Notes: a model not told the origin generated them from the letters alone. Numbered from the stretch's first letter, positions 24,933 to 36,716 are shown. The stretch is 64,000 bases of DNA from Silene latifolia (GCF_048544455.1 NC_133536.1:171760325-171824324); one strand, 5' to 3'. Program-made: numbers and translations.

Positions 24933-27900
24933 TCATTTCCTCCTGGAATGTGAGGGGGATGACAGACCCCCTAAAACAGCAGGAGGTTTTAGGCTTCCTG
25001 CAACATCATAAGGTTGATTGTGGAGGTATTATTGAGACTCATGTAAAATCAAATTATGTTGGTGTTATTCACCGGAAGAAATTTCGCCATTATCACTTAG
25101 TTACTAATTATGATAAGCACTATAGTGGTAGACTCTGGATTTTTTGGAATCCTTCAACTGTTCATGTGCAGGTTTTAGATAGTGGGGCTCAGTTTATGCA
25201 TTGCTCCCTTCTATCTCATGCTACTCAGTTGAAGGTTGTGGTTACCTTTATTTATGCTTTTAATAGGGCCCCTGATAGGCTGGTGTTATGGGATAGTTTG
25301 AGACATCTCTCTGTAGGCCTTGCTCTCCCTTGGGCTTGCCTTGGAGATTTCAATGTTTCTTTAAATGCTGATGAGAGAGTTGGGTGTGTTATTCATGAAA
25401 AGGATATGCTGGAGTTTAGGGCTTGTATTACTGATTGTGCTCTTTCTGATCATCCTTACACTGGAGGGGTTTTCACTTGGCACAATAAGCGAGATAGCTC
25501 TCCTAAATGGGCAAAATTGGATAGATTGTTGGTTAATACTAATTGGTTCTTACAAATTCCTTCTTCAACTGTGGCTTTTCTCCCTGCTGGTGTATCTGAC
25601 CATGCTTCTGTTGTTCTTACTATTCCTCAGAATAACACCAGACCTAGGTCTTTTAAATATCTTACTTGTTGGGCTCTTTCCCAAGGCTTCTCTCAGCTGA
25701 TTGCTGACCAGTGGAACAGACATGTGCCTGGTACTAAAATCTTCTCTTTGTTCTCTAAACTAAGGGGGCTGCGAGAACCTTTGAAGTCCATTCATGCTAC
25801 TGAGTTTTCTGTAATTGCCAAGAGGGTGGCTGAGGCTAAAGCTGAACTGACTCAGTGCCAGTTTTCTCTTCAAAGCTCCCCTCTTAATCAACTTCTTTTG
25901 GCTTAAGAGAAGATTCTTACTCTTTCTTATCTTAAAATCAAGGCTGCTGAAATGAAAATTCTGGCTCAAAAGGCTAAGATTCAGCATCTTACTCTTAGTG
26001 ACACTAATACTAGGTACTTCTATGCCAGTATTGCTGCTAGGAGAAGTATAAATACTATTGGTACTATTGAGGATGCCCATGGTCATATTTGTAAGGGGCA
26101 AAATGAGGTGGCTCAAGCTTTTGTGGACTATTATATTCAGTTACTTGGGACTGAGGAGAATCATGCCCCCCTGCCTAATGATCTTTTCCCCTCTAATACT
26201 CTTCCCATTGGGACTCATTTGGATGGCATGGCTACTATTGAGGAAATTAGAGATGCTCTTTCCTCTATCAATAGGCATAAAAGCCCTGGGGTGGATGGTT
26301 ATTCCTCAGGGTTCTTTCAAGATACTTGGGACATTACTGGTAAGGCTTTCATTCATGCTGTTCAGGAATTTTTCAGAAAGGGTAGGATGCCTCGCTCTGC
26401 TAATTCTACTCTCATTGCTTTGATCCCTAAAAATGAGGCACCAAGGACTGTTAAAGACTTTAGGCCAATTTCCTGCTGCATTGTAATTTACAAAGTGGTC
26501 AGCAAAATCTTGGCCAACAAACTAAAAACTGTGTTGGGGGATTTGGTTGGTCTGGAACAAGCTGCATTTATTGAGGGGAGGGATCTCTTTGATAATTCTA
26601 TGCTGGCCCATGAATTAGCTTTTAAATATCATAGAAGTCTCCTCGCACCTAGGTGTATCCTCAAAGTGGATATACAAAAAGCTTTTGATTCTGTCAGTTG
26701 GTCTTTTTTGGCCAACTGTCTTCATGGATTTGGTTTCTCTGCTAAATTTTCTGCCTGGGTCCTTGCTTGTGTCACCTCCTCTTACTTCTCTCTAAATGTA
26801 AATGGTTGTCCTACTGGTTTTTTCCCTGGAAAAAGAGGGCTTCGTCAAGGGGACCCTCTTTCCCCCTATCTGTTCACTCTTTGCATGGAAATTTTATCTA
26901 GACTGCTCAGAAGGCTTCCTACTTATCTTGGCTTCTCTTACCATCCCATGTGTGTGAAGGTCAAGCTCACACACTTAATTTTTGCTGATGATCTTCTGGT
27001 TTTTACGAGGGGGGATCTACCTTCTATTCAGGCTGTTGACTGTTGCTTGGCTCAATTTGCTGCTTGGTCTAGGCTTAGAGTCAATCCTATGAAATCTCAG
27101 TTATATTTTGGAGGAGTTTCTCCTGCTGTGAAGCAGCTTATCCTTTCCACTACTGGCTATGTTGAGGGATATTTCCCTGTCAGGTATCTAGGCATCCCCT
27201 TATTTGGAGCTAGGCTTACTCAAATAATGTTTATTCCTATGATGGACAAAATCCGTAGTAAGATTTCTCATTGGGCTAATAACCTTCTGAGTTATGCTGG
27301 CAAAGTGGCTCTCATAAACTCAGTTATCTTTGGGATTCAAAATTTTTGGGGAGCTAGTATCTTATTACCTAAAGGGATTGCTAAGAAGATACATAAACTT
27401 TGCAAGGATTTCCTTTGGGGGATTGAGGATGGGAAAAGAAGATTGGTTTTTAAAAGCTGGGATAGTCTTTGCAAGCCTGGCAGGGAAGGAGGAGTGGATA
27501 TTAAGGAGATTTTGAGTTGGAATAAGTCTCAGATGATGTCTTGGATACATAAACTTGAAACTAATACTCCTAATATCTGGGTGCAATGGGTTAGGGCTTA
27601 CATTCTTAGGGGTGCAAACTTCTGGGATTTTTGCCTTACTGCTGCTCACTCCTGGTTTTGGAGTAACATTATTGCTTGCAGGGACATTCTAATTCAGGTA
27701 GCAGGTACCATTGATCATGCTAAAAACCTGCTATGCTATCCTGACTACAAGTAGCAGATTTATGAAATGCTAAGGCAGAAAGGGTCTATCCTTCCTATGT
27801 TTAAAACTGTGGGAGACTCATTCAACTATCCAAATCATAAAATCATTGGCCTTCTTGCAATTCAGAATAAGCTCCCTACTTTGGATAATCTGAGCAGGAG

Positions 27901-28249
27901 AGGTCTGATAATAGCCAACAGATGTGTGCTGTGTGAGAGCCATTCTGAAAGTGCTTTACACCTCTTTTTTGAATGCTCTTTTTCTGCTGTTGTTTGGTGT
28001 ACTGTGGCACAGTGGCTGGCTATTCCTCCTATGATCAGTATGACTGCTATATCTACGTGGTATAAGGGCCATAATAGGGGGAAGAGCTTGGTTAAGAGGC
28101 AACGTAGATGTCTTCTCTTGTGTACCATCTATCAGATATGGAATGAACGCAACAGAAGGGTGTTCAAAGGTGTGAATACTCCACCTGCAAGTATCATTTG
28201 GAAGATTCAGTACCTTGTTACTCTTCGTTTGAGTCATATCCAGGGGTAG
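24929..28249 (+). pseudogene. LINE ORF2: endonuclease, reverse transcriptase, zinc region (two stops)
   Basis: One frame of 1107 codons with in-frame TAA (25904-25906) and TAG (27752-27754) and no frameshift. Residues 1-230 are the AP-type endonuclease: ISSWNVRG, the catalytic Glu in GIIETHVK, GDFNVSLNADE and SDHASVVL are all present. The reverse transcriptase follows: IPKNEAPRTVKDFRPISCC, EQAAFIEGRDLFDN, KVDIQKAFDSVSW, GLRQGDPLSPYLF and the catalytic box HLIFADDLLVF (near 26990). The C-terminus has a zf-RVT block NRCVLCESHSESALHLFFEC and IYQIWNERNRRVF. The protein nicks target DNA and copies the LINE RNA there. With two single-base stops it is inactive, although all catalytic residues I can check are intact. 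Confidence 0.92.
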
Positions 28250-28385
28250 TTTGATTGTATGGCTCGTTTTATACTTTGTTGTTTTTCATGGCTAAAGGTG
28301 ACCTCTATGGTTCCCTTGTAGAAGATTTTGGATCTTGTACTTTATCCTCTTTCATATTTAATGAGAAATGATCCTAACCTTTCGG

Positions 28386-28414
<29 letters not shown>

Positions 28415-28416
<2 letters not shown>

Positions 28417-29630
28417 ATAATAATAATAGGACCATTAGAAACTTTATAGACTAAACTCGTATATTTTTCTGTATACACGAAGACGGCTCCATTTTAGTAA
28501 TTTGTCTAAGAGTATATGAGTCGGAACCGTTACGATTTTTGTACTCTATTAGATAATTATAAAAAAAAATTAAGAGAAATCAAATCACAATCCTACGCAA
28601 AAACGAGAGAAAAAGGGAGGAGGCAGGGGTCTTGTGCTTTCATCGGGATAGTTATAGAATATCTTGTGTCCATATTCCTCCTTATTCTCCGTCATATATA
28701 CCTATTAAGGTATGATTTCGGGACCCTTTGTCGATATAAATAATTATTTACCTTTATTTACCTTGAAATAAGAGATTAGAAATAATCCATTATATTAGTT
28801 TTATTGTTAATTTTATCTTATGAATGTTATACTGCTCACATGTTATATAGGTTATCGTCTTATAAGTATGTTAGTGTGATAAGGTTACTCTTGTCATATT
28901 GCATAATTGGCCAATTGTAGCATTCAGGATACGATTATTGGTTTGAGATGACATTACAGGGGAATAAAAATTGTGTACACAGTAGGAGCGTTGGCTCCAT
29001 ACAAGGGAGCAATGTTGGTACTATAGACGTTGGCTCCAGGGCGTTGGCCCATAGTAAAGAGGGAGCATTAGCTTCAGGGGGTTGGCCCATATTAAAAAGG
29101 GAACATTAGCTCCAGGGCGTTGGCCCATGAGAAAAAAGGTAATGTCTATATGTCTTCAGTAATGGTATACCGGTAGTAGTGTCATATGAATATATATCCT
29201 GTTGGTATAGTAGTCATATAATCTTTTTGGGATACCAGGTTGGTTCCTAACATGGAATGCTGTATTTTTGGTAAGTTATTTTATTGGATGATATATGGTA
29301 ATAAGGAGAATTTTATGAATATATGATATGACCTAAGACCGGTGGAGGGAACTGGAGTCATACTCAGCCTGTGGTTGGCTGATTCCGTTACTTTCACTCT
29401 TTTTCAGGTACAAGTATCGGGGAAGGTCAAGTGTGAGGATTTGACATTATAAAGGATAATAAGTATAAGTTGTAAATAGTTTTAAGCTTTAATAGTTTAT
29501 TTATTTTAATTGTTTAGCCTTGTATTCTCCGAAGGGGGAATACGGCGGTGACGCGCTTTTATTTTTACTGCTGTCTATTATTAATAAAAGAGCTATTTTG
29601 AGCTACCTGCTTGCTTTTCGGGGCGTTACA
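28415..29630 (+). repeat. 3' LTR, second fragment
   Basis: Resumes with TAATAATAATAATAGGACC and runs to GGGGCGTTACA at 29630. It has the same ~45-base tandem units (28982-29140) as the 5' LTR and lacks its (AT)n insert. The target duplication ATGTG follows at 29631-29635. Confidence 0.9.
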
Positions 29631-30239
29631 ATGTGTGTGTCAAAATACTCATCATAAGTGTAGTTTATGTAGTGCTTGAGTCTTTCTCCTGGGAGCCCAG
29701 TGGCAGCAGGTTCCACGTTGCACAAATTATCTAGGGCTATGGCATAACAAATTGATGTACGTTTTTCCTTGATCGTTCACAACCACTCTATGAGCGGGTG
29801 CTTTCAGTATCTTGTTACTCACAACCTGCAATTTAAATCAAGACTAATAAGTGCATACACTCGAAGAATACCACCGCGTCATAATAGTTATTTTCATAAT
29901 AGTTACTTTTGTACATAAATTCATACCTCCATTTGGGTTCCAACTGTAACAATCAACGCATTTTGTTGAGCCTTAAGGGTCTGCTATTGGTTGTCCTCAT
30001 CTAAAATTTGTAACCCGTGAGTACCCCCTTCTAACGTGATTGTTGGTGGGATCATAATTCTTCGTCATTCCGCATGTTAATATAGGATAGGGACAATGCG
30101 GATAGGAGTTCAGATTGAGCCTCCTCACTGTAGTTAGTCCTTGATCATCAAAATACGTTATGCGACCTTCACTAATGAGCCTTACCAATTTTTCCGCAAG
30201 ATCTTTGACTCTTGAAGCAAAGTACCCAACCTGGGGGCT
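29631..30239 (-). pseudogene. 2-oxoglutarate/Fe(II) dioxygenase, exons 2 and 3, broken
   Basis: Minus strand. Exon 2 (about 30239-29927) encodes VKDLAEKLVRLISEG and LNSYPHCPYPILTCGMTKN, then YDPT. A 1-base shift follows within THGLQILDEDNQ, then a stop. Its donor GTATGAATTT begins at 29926; the 101-base intron ends TTTAAATTGCAG at 29826. Exon 3 (29825 down) encodes VVSNKILKAPAHRVVVNDQG with the second Fe-binding His and the 2OG-binding region expected after it. A stop/frameshift comes before NLCNVEPAATGLPGERLKHY. In plants such enzymes (SRG1/DMR6/S-norcoclaurine-synthase-like) oxidise small molecules in the cytosol. The first Fe-binding His of the H-x-D motif appears as Asn (KNYDPT). The last exon is cut by the Ty3-type insertion. 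Subfamily and substrate cannot be told. Confidence 0.75.
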
Positions 30240-30347
30240 ACATATGGAAACAATTAGTGCACGGCTTTGTTTATCAAGATTAAAAAAGTGAGAAAAATCA
30301 AAACAAGATAACTTATTTACGTCAAAATAAATTAATAAAATTCCCAA

Positions 30348-30959
30348 CGCATGACTTCGTTTTCATAATAATCACAATAGATTAAACCATCATCCAATAA
30401 AATAACTTATGAATATATGATATCACAGTTAATTAAAAACTAAATTTTATGGTCAAAAGTTGAAGTAATTAGCTGAAGTAACCAGACCCCCCGACCCAAC
30501 CCGATACATTATTTGACCCGAAATGACCCGACCCGAATTCAACTCGGCCGAAAAATATCGACTGGCCCGATATGACTCGACTCGACCCGGCCCGATTGAC
30601 CCGATTGCTATCTCTAGACCCAGTAGAAGAAAAGCTCGAACAAAAGCATCAATATATTAAGTTTTTTATTTTATTTTTATAACTTTATATCTTACAATGA
30701 AAACTAACATAGTTACATATGTAAGTTATCAATTTAAAATCGCAGGTTATTAAAGAAAAACGTTAAAACACTTTTAAATATAAAAATTATCAATTTAAAA
30801 TATTAGGTTATTAAAATAAAAACATTATTTTATATTTTTGTTATGAATAAATATTGACCCTAATGTTATTGGTTTAGTCTTAGTTAAAAGTATATCGTAT
30901 GTATGAATTCTAGATTATAAGAATTTTCAAAGAAAAAGTATGTATAGATCTTATTCGAG
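30348..30959. other. Intergenic or intronic AT-rich DNA
   Basis: No gene. A 130-base stretch at 30480-30615 repeats GACCCGA-type words (CCCGACCCAACCCGA, GACCCGAAATGACCCGACCC), a simple degenerate repeat that recurs weakly at 36405-36540. If the first exons to the right belong to the dioxygenase gene, this stretch is part of its first intron. Confidence 0.5.
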
Positions 30960-31271
30960 GCGATTATTCCTACATTTTCAATTTATATTTTTTGTCTATG
31001 CATATTTTCCATAATGTTTTTTCGATCATTTTATTTTTCTACGAAATTAGTTTTTTGTTTGGCATTTTCTATTTATAACAATTTCTTCAATCTTTAATAA
31101 ATTTTTCTGGTATTTTTTCATTTCATGCGAATTTAACATATTTAATTATTTTGACTCTAATTTTGAATTAGTCAAATTGACCCTTCTATATGATGTTGAA
31201 CGTGGATGGGGCATATATTAAATAAATAAATAAATAAAAATTCAAGATAAGAGGAGGGAAATGAAAATGTT

Positions 31272-31484
31272 TTAACAGACTTGAAATATGCGAGCTCTTG
31301 TCCCTTGATAGACCTCGTTGAGGATTCTTGAATGCTCCATATTCAAATTCATACCTATCAGTTCAACTACTATTAAATACCTAGGTTCCCCATAAGTACT
31401 AATTATTGGTATTTCATTTGGTAACAACCTATATTTTAACGGGAGTCGGTTTCCCTCATTTATGAATTCGGCTAGGAGTTTCAT
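31272..31484 (-). pseudogene. First-exon-like ORF, unit 1, dioxygenase-type N-terminus
   Basis: ATG at 31482-31484 opens 70 codons: MKLLAEFINEGNRLPLKYRL, then NEIPIISTYGE and ending ARIFQVC. The layout (helix, LPxKY, xEIPII, then a FQV end at an exon border) matches the N-terminal exon of plant 2OG dioxygenases, where the exon often ends at FFQ. A GT donor is available right after IFQ. It lies ~90 bases downstream of a TATA box and ~1 kb upstream of dioxygenase exon 2 on the same strand. The IDL-type motif is degraded (IISTYGE). Assignment to the same gene is an inference. Confidence 0.5.
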
Positions 31485-31574
31485 TTAAAAAAAACGAAGA
31501 AACAAGGTTAATAAGGGATATTTTTTAGAGATAAGGAAGGGATGTTTATGATAATAAACTCAATAATAATCTCT

Positions 31575-31582
31575 TATTTATA
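31575..31582 (-). promoter_or_regulatory. TATA box, unit 1 (also in units 2 and 3)
   Basis: Minus strand TATAAATA (GTATAAATAAGAG) about 90 bases before the ATG at 31484. Units 2 and 3 keep it at 32478-32485 and 33376-33383 with the same flanks, so the promoter core is conserved in all three units while the exons are not. Confidence 0.65.
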
Positions 31583-32185
31583 CTAAGAACCAACGGTAGT
31601 GCTCTCTTAAGTTGTAATATTACTGAAATGCATTGAATGTATCTTCAACAAATTAAAGGATGGACACAAAAACATCCTGGGAATAAGTCCTCGAAAATAA
31701 AACGTCCGTCAATTCAACTCCAGTAATGGAAAATGGAATTGTTCAATGTATCGATCTTCCACCACTTGTGACAATAGCAGACGAATTTACTTCTTTAGAA
31801 TATATGCGCACACACACTTGTCCTACATTTTCAATACATTTTCAACACTTGTCCTACTTCTTTTGAATATATTTCTACATTTTCAATTTATATTTTTTGT
31901 CTATACATATTTTCCATAATTTTTTTTCGATCATTTTATTTTTCTACGAAATTATTTTTTTGTTTGGCCTTTTCTATTTATAATAATTTCTTCAATCTTT
32001 AGTAAATTTTTCTGGTATTTTTTCATTTCATGCGAATTTAACATATTTAATAATTTTGACTCTAATTTTGAATGAATCAAATTGAACCTTTTATATAATG
32101 TTGAACGTGGATGGGGAATATATTACATAAATAAATAAATAAAAATTCAAGATAAGAGGAGGGAAATGAGAATGTTTTGACAAAC

Positions 32186-32386
32186 TTGAAATATGCGAGC
32201 TTTTGTCCCTTGATAGACCTCGTTGAGGATTCTTAAATGCTCCATAGCCAAATTCATACCTATCAGGTCAACTACTGATAAATACCTAGGTTCCCAGAAG
32301 TACTAATTATTGGTATTTCATTTGATAAGAACCTATATTTTAACGGGAGTCGGTTTCCCTCTTTATGAATTCGGCTAGGAGTTTCA
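32186..32386 (-). pseudogene. First-exon-like ORF, unit 2, frameshifted
   Basis: Same sequence as the unit 1 exon, starting MKLLAEFIK. A single-base deletion in the AATGAGGGAAACC region breaks the frame after nine codons. The rest remains alignable to the end at TTTCAAG. Confidence 0.5.
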
Positions 32387-33081
32387 TTTAAAAAAAACGA
32401 AGAAAGAAGGTTAAGAAGGGATATATTTCAGAGATAAGAAAGGGATGTTGATGCTAATAAACTCAATAATAATCTCTTATTTATACTACGAACCACCGGT
32501 AGTGCTCTCTTAAGTTGGAATATTAATGAAATGCATTGAATGTACCTTCAACAAATTAAAGGATGGACACAAAAACATCCTGGGTATAAGTCCTCGAAAA
32601 TGAAACGTCCGTCAATTGAACTCCAGTAACGGGAAATGGAATTGTTCCATGTATCGATCTTCTACCACTTGTGACAATAGCAGACGAATTTACTTCTTTA
32701 GAATATATGTGCACACACACCTGTCTTACATTTTCAAAACATTTTCAACACTTGTCCTACTTCTTTAGAATATATTCCTACATTTTTAATTGTTATTTTT
32801 TGTCTATGCATATTTTCCATAATGTTTTTTCGATCATTTTATTTTTCAACGAAATTATTTTTTTGTTTGGCCTTTTTTATTTATAAAAATCTCTTCAATC
32901 TTTAATAATTTTTTCTGGTATTTTTTCATTTCATGCGAATTTAACATATTTAATTATTTTGACTGTAATTTTAAATGAGATAAATTGAACCTTCTATATG
33001 ATGTTGAACGTGGATGGGGCATATATTAAATAAATAAAAATTCAAGATAAGAGGAGAGAAATGAGAATGTTTTAACAGACT

Positions 33082-33284
33082 TGAAATATTCGAGCCCTTG
33101 TCCCTTGATAGACCTTGTTGAAGATTCTTGAATGCTCCATATCCAAATTCATACCTATCAGGTCAAATACTGATAAATACCTATGTTCCCCATAAGTACG
33201 AATTATTGGTATTTCATTTGATAACAACCTATATTTTAACGGGAGTCAATTTCCCTCGTTTATGAATTCGGCTATGAGTTTCAT
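33082..33284 (-). pseudogene. First-exon-like ORF, unit 3, nonsense-mutated
   Basis: Starts MKLIAEFINEGN and then meets a TGA where unit 1 has the CGA codon after GGAAAC. Otherwise colinear with units 1 and 2. Confidence 0.5.
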
Positions 33285-33640
33285 TTAAAAAAAAACGAAG
33301 AAAAAAGGTTAAGAAGGGATATTTTTCAGAGATAAGGAAGGAATGTTGATGCTAATAAACTCAATAATAATCTCTTATTTATACTAAGAAGTAAGAACCA
33401 ACGATAGTGCTCTCTTAAGTTGGAATATTAATGAAATGCATTGAATGTACCTTCAACAAATTAAAGGATGGACACAAAAACATCCTGGGTATAAGTCCTC
33501 GAAAATGAAACGTCCGTCAATTCAACTCCAGTAATGGAAAATGGAATTGTTCCATGTATCGACCTTCCACCACTTGTGACAATAGCACACGAATTTACTT
33601 CTTTAGAATATATGCGCACACACAATTGTCCAAGTTTCTG

Positions 33641-34020
33641 ACGGAAAAAGGAATGAGGTCAAAAGCTTTCAAATGATGCCTCTTGCCAAACAATAAATCT
33701 TGCTTCAGATGGTCTGAAATAAGACGGACTAAATGTCATCATTTAATGAAAAAATATTATAACTAAAGTTGTCACTTTTTTACCCTAAAAATAATGGCAA
33801 CATTTCATCAGAAAATAATAACATTTTATCATAAAATAGCTGCATTTACACGTCTTTAAAATGGACATTAGCACATTCATCTCGTGGTTTAAATCAAAAG
33901 CTCTTCAAATTGAGATTACTTGCCATTGAAGCTTCAACGGTGTTAACTTATGTCATACAATAATATAAAAGTCCAACAGTTGTTTCATTAGCCGATTTGT
34001 TTTTCTTAAGAGAACCATTC
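33641..34020. other. Intergenic DNA beyond the tandem array
   Basis: AT-rich, no gene seen. It starts with the sequence that follows the fourth partial unit too (CAAGTTTCTGACGGAAAAAG here, CAAGTTTCTGACAAGAAAAG at 52067), which confirms that the array continues across the Athila-1 insertion. Confidence 0.5.
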
Positions 34021-35056
34021 CAGGGGCGGAACTAGGAATGAAACGTATCTAGGGCTAAATTGATAGACTACTAAAATGTATCGGTTAAAATAAAACTATT
34101 TTCATTCATCTTGTATGATCAATACGAAAAAAAATGTAGGATGATAAAACAAACCAATAATAAAGATAAACAAAAAAAAGGCTGTAAAAAATACTTTTAT
34201 TTCGGTAGTATACGACATTGAATAGGAGAGAAGGCTGTAAAAAATACCTTTTTTTTATAACGGTAAAAGAGTAATAGTAGTAACAATAATTAGAGTTAAA
34301 TAAATGACAAAACAAAATACCTCACTCAAAGAATATAAAAGTTAAATAAATGACTTCATCTATTCCACTTATTTGTTTATATTTGATTAAAATATCTCAC
34401 CTAAAGAATATAGAAGTTAAATAAATGATGAAACAAATAAGCATGGGGTAATAAATAAGTCAAACGGACATTTCCTTTTACAATAATTTTTATGTGAGGT
34501 CGTCCCGTTATATAAAAACACGACTCATTTTTTAGCACTAAATGAGTAATTTTTTTTTTTAAAAAAAGAAAAAGATCGTCTCAAAATATAACACCGCCTT
34601 GTCCAATTATTTGTGTAATTTTTATGGAGAACTATGACCTTATTTGCAGTGACAGTTGACAAAGTATACTCCAAATTATTTTATGACAATCCGTTATTTC
34701 TATTTTGTTTGTTTTCATTTTTATTACTCCGTATTTAATATACTAATAGCCACATATTTATACGAATGAAAATGAAAAACCAAGTACAAATTACTTTAAA
34801 GAGTATTGTTAGAATTAGTTGAATTATTACTCACGATTTGGGGAGTTGAGACTTGAGAGTGGACGTTCCCAAAATGAGTAATTAAGGCCTATGCCTTTGT
34901 CTCTTTGGTGTAGCAAATTTATGGAATTAGCAGTTAATTAATTACTCAACAATAAATAAACAAATTATATTGTAGCAAATCTAATTAGCTTCACATTAAC
35001 TTTTACTTTTGGTGTAGCAACTTGCTACACCATGAATAAGGCTGGGTCCGCCTCTG
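34021..35056. mobile_element. Possible hAT-like non-autonomous transposon
   Basis: The segment starts CAGGGGCGGA and ends TCCGCCTCTG, a 10-base terminal inverted repeat with one mismatch and of the form used by many plant hAT elements. Near the right end lies the palindrome GTGTAGCAACTTGCTACAC. No transposase frame. The eight bases on either side (AACCATTC, TCTCTTTT) do not match, so the element is unproven. Confidence 0.3.
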
Positions 35057-35283
35057 TCTCTTTTCATTGCATTTTTCCTTTATTTATCGATCGAAAACAT
35101 GCACCGTTAGATCGTCGTGAGATGAAATCTTGACCCTTGGTAGGAAATGGACCCTCCATTTCTTTTAGGAAATGAAGAGAATCCTAAATTGATCAAAATG
35201 GCATCAACAGTCATCAATCTTCTTTATCATTTTATCAAAGTATCCAACATTATCATCTTCATCAATTCTCCAATATCATCATC

Positions 35284-35315
<32 letters not shown>

Positions 35316-36716
35316 TTTATCAACATTAGATGCTGATAAAAAAGATGAAGAATAAAAGCAAAAACATCTTCTTTTCTTCGTTGTCCATCAGCATACAAGT
35401 CCATCGTACTGTCTGTCTTGTTCTTAATCTTCTACCTCAAGATTTTTTGATCTCATCATAAATATATCCAACTCGTTTCAATATATCCTTCACGTAAGGA
35501 AGAAAAAGACAATTAAGAGTTAATTTGTAAAGATATGAGTGAAGCTGAACTAAATTGAATGAAACTTACTTAACTTAACTGAAATTAAGTCGAAAAGGAT
35601 ATGGCCTTTGTCAGGTCTGGTTTCGTAAAAAAAAAAATGATAATAAATGTAAATGTTTAAATTTCATGAATTTTTTATTTATTCTCCTACTTATTTACGT
35701 TTAAAGTATGAAAACTTTAACTAATTAGCTAGTCATCTAACAGTGTAAAATCAATCTAGAATCAGTCCAGAAATCGACACGTCTATTGTAGGGATTGCAC
35801 CCATATTCTTGATCGCGACGGTGGCAAACGCCAAAAGGGATGGTTCCTAATTCCCAAATAAATGGAGGTGAATAAATTTTAGGGTATACATTCACCAGTA
35901 CTATATGAACAGTTGGTCACTCTTAAGACGTGCTATTTTGGTCTTTTTCAAAAAGACGAGTTTTGAGACCATTTTACAATCAAATGTAACCATTTTTGGA
36001 AAATAAGTTACCATCTATAATGTATATTTGAGTATTTGATCATAAAATAGGCACAAAATCCCGTCATTTTGAAAAGACGGAAATGGTCCGTCTGAAACAA
36101 CAATTTGTGCTATATGAAATGATGCTCATGATTACTTTATGCTTGTGTACTTTGAAATTTAATGGTCTTTTTGTAATCATGAGCATCATTTTATATAGCA
36201 CAAATTCTTGTGTACTTGGTTTCTTCTTTACCCAATAACCATTTCTTGGGTAAAGAAGAAACCAAGAAATGCTTGTGTACTTTGAATTTACTTGGTTTCT
36301 TCTTTACCCAATAACCCATTTCTTTATCTAGGTCTTTTTGTCCGCTAAAAATTAATTAGTGTGGTTACATTGTAGCTTCCTTTTTTTGAGAGTTTATCCA
36401 TGGAATGGAATACAACCCGACTAGACCCAAACTAACCCGATAGGCTGATAATATGAAAAAGCTGAACAGACCTAACTCGAATTGACCTCAATTAAATCCA
36501 ATCTGAGTGACCCGTTTACCGGGTCTACTGGCCAGTCCCACCCATAGTGCTCCTCTATCATCCTTATTCACTTTTTAGTTCCCTGAATCCTAACCATTTT
36601 CCTTCTTTTCCTTCCATTCATTTATATTTAATTCTCCTCCACCCATATCCTCCTTTTATTCATTTGGCACTGTCACAAGAATATATTCATCTTCACCACT
36701 GAATGACAATAGCATA
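35057..36716. other. Intergenic DNA with (ATC)n tract and hairpins
   Basis: No gene seen. An (ATC)n-like microsatellite lies at 35274-35316. Two hairpins stand at 36102-36266 (separate entry). 36405-36540 is a CCCGA-word-rich stretch. The last ~25 bases (GACAATAGCATA) belong to the fourth copy of the promoter unit and carry the left target duplication GCATA (36712-36716) of Athila-1. Confidence 0.5.
36102..36266. repeat. Two stacked inverted repeats
   Basis: Arms 36102-36135 and 36173-36206 are 34-base inverted copies with one mismatch and a 37-base loop. Arms 36215-36235 and 36246-36266 are perfect 21-base inverted copies with a 10-base loop. Part of the second arm (TTGGTTTCTTCTTTACCCAA) recurs at 36283-36313. 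They may be MITE remnants or form hairpin RNA if transcribed. Confidence 0.8.

Larger units (their letters stand above)
23611..28414 (+). mobile_element. LINE F, near full-length L1-type retrotransposon
   Basis: A 4.8 kb non-LTR element with 5' UTR (CTCTCCTCTCTCTCTC start), ORF1, ORF2 overlapping ORF1 by four bases, a short 3' UTR ending CCTAACCTTTCGG, and an A-run of about 28 bases (28386-28413). It sits inside the TAA-rich part of the 3' LTR, which continues as TAATAATAATAATAGGACC. Only two in-frame stops break ORF2 and none break ORF1, so it is the youngest and most complete LINE of the window. Microsatellite on both sides hides the exact target duplication. Confidence 0.93.
17760..29630 (+). 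mobile_element. Non-autonomous Ty3/gypsy-type element with orphan ORF
   Basis: Two LTRs starting TGTAATACCCC and ending GGGGCGTTACA (17760-19168 and 23416-29630) enclose 4.25 kb. Target duplication ATGTG is present at 17755-17759 and 29631-29635. A polypurine tract precedes the 3' LTR. The internal region has no protease, reverse transcriptase, RNase H or integrase, only one unknown ORF. LTR starts and ends of this form are typical for the chromovirus (Tekay/Del) lineage. The 3' LTR was later split by LINE F. LTR copies differ at roughly two dozen places over 400 bases compared by eye, so the insertion is not recent. Confidence 0.9.
30960..33640 (-). repeat. Tandem array of three ~0.9 kb promoter and first-exon units
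   Basis: Three head-to-tail units begin at about 30966, 31870 and 32777 (period ~905 bases). On the minus strand each contains, in order: a conserved GTCCGTCAATT-containing block with CTTGTGACAATAGCA, a TATA box, a ~90-base leader, an ATG with a first-exon-like ORF, and then AT-rich intron-like DNA with CATTTCATGCGAATTTAAC. The units are clearly homologous with scattered substitutions and small indels. A fourth partial unit flanks the Athila-1 insertion (36690-36716 joined to 52004-52080). Confidence 0.85.

Noticed and set aside
34021-35056. Confident hAT transposon
   Set aside because: Inverted ends match in 9 of 10 bases but no 8-base target duplication is present, so it is kept only as a low-confidence feature.
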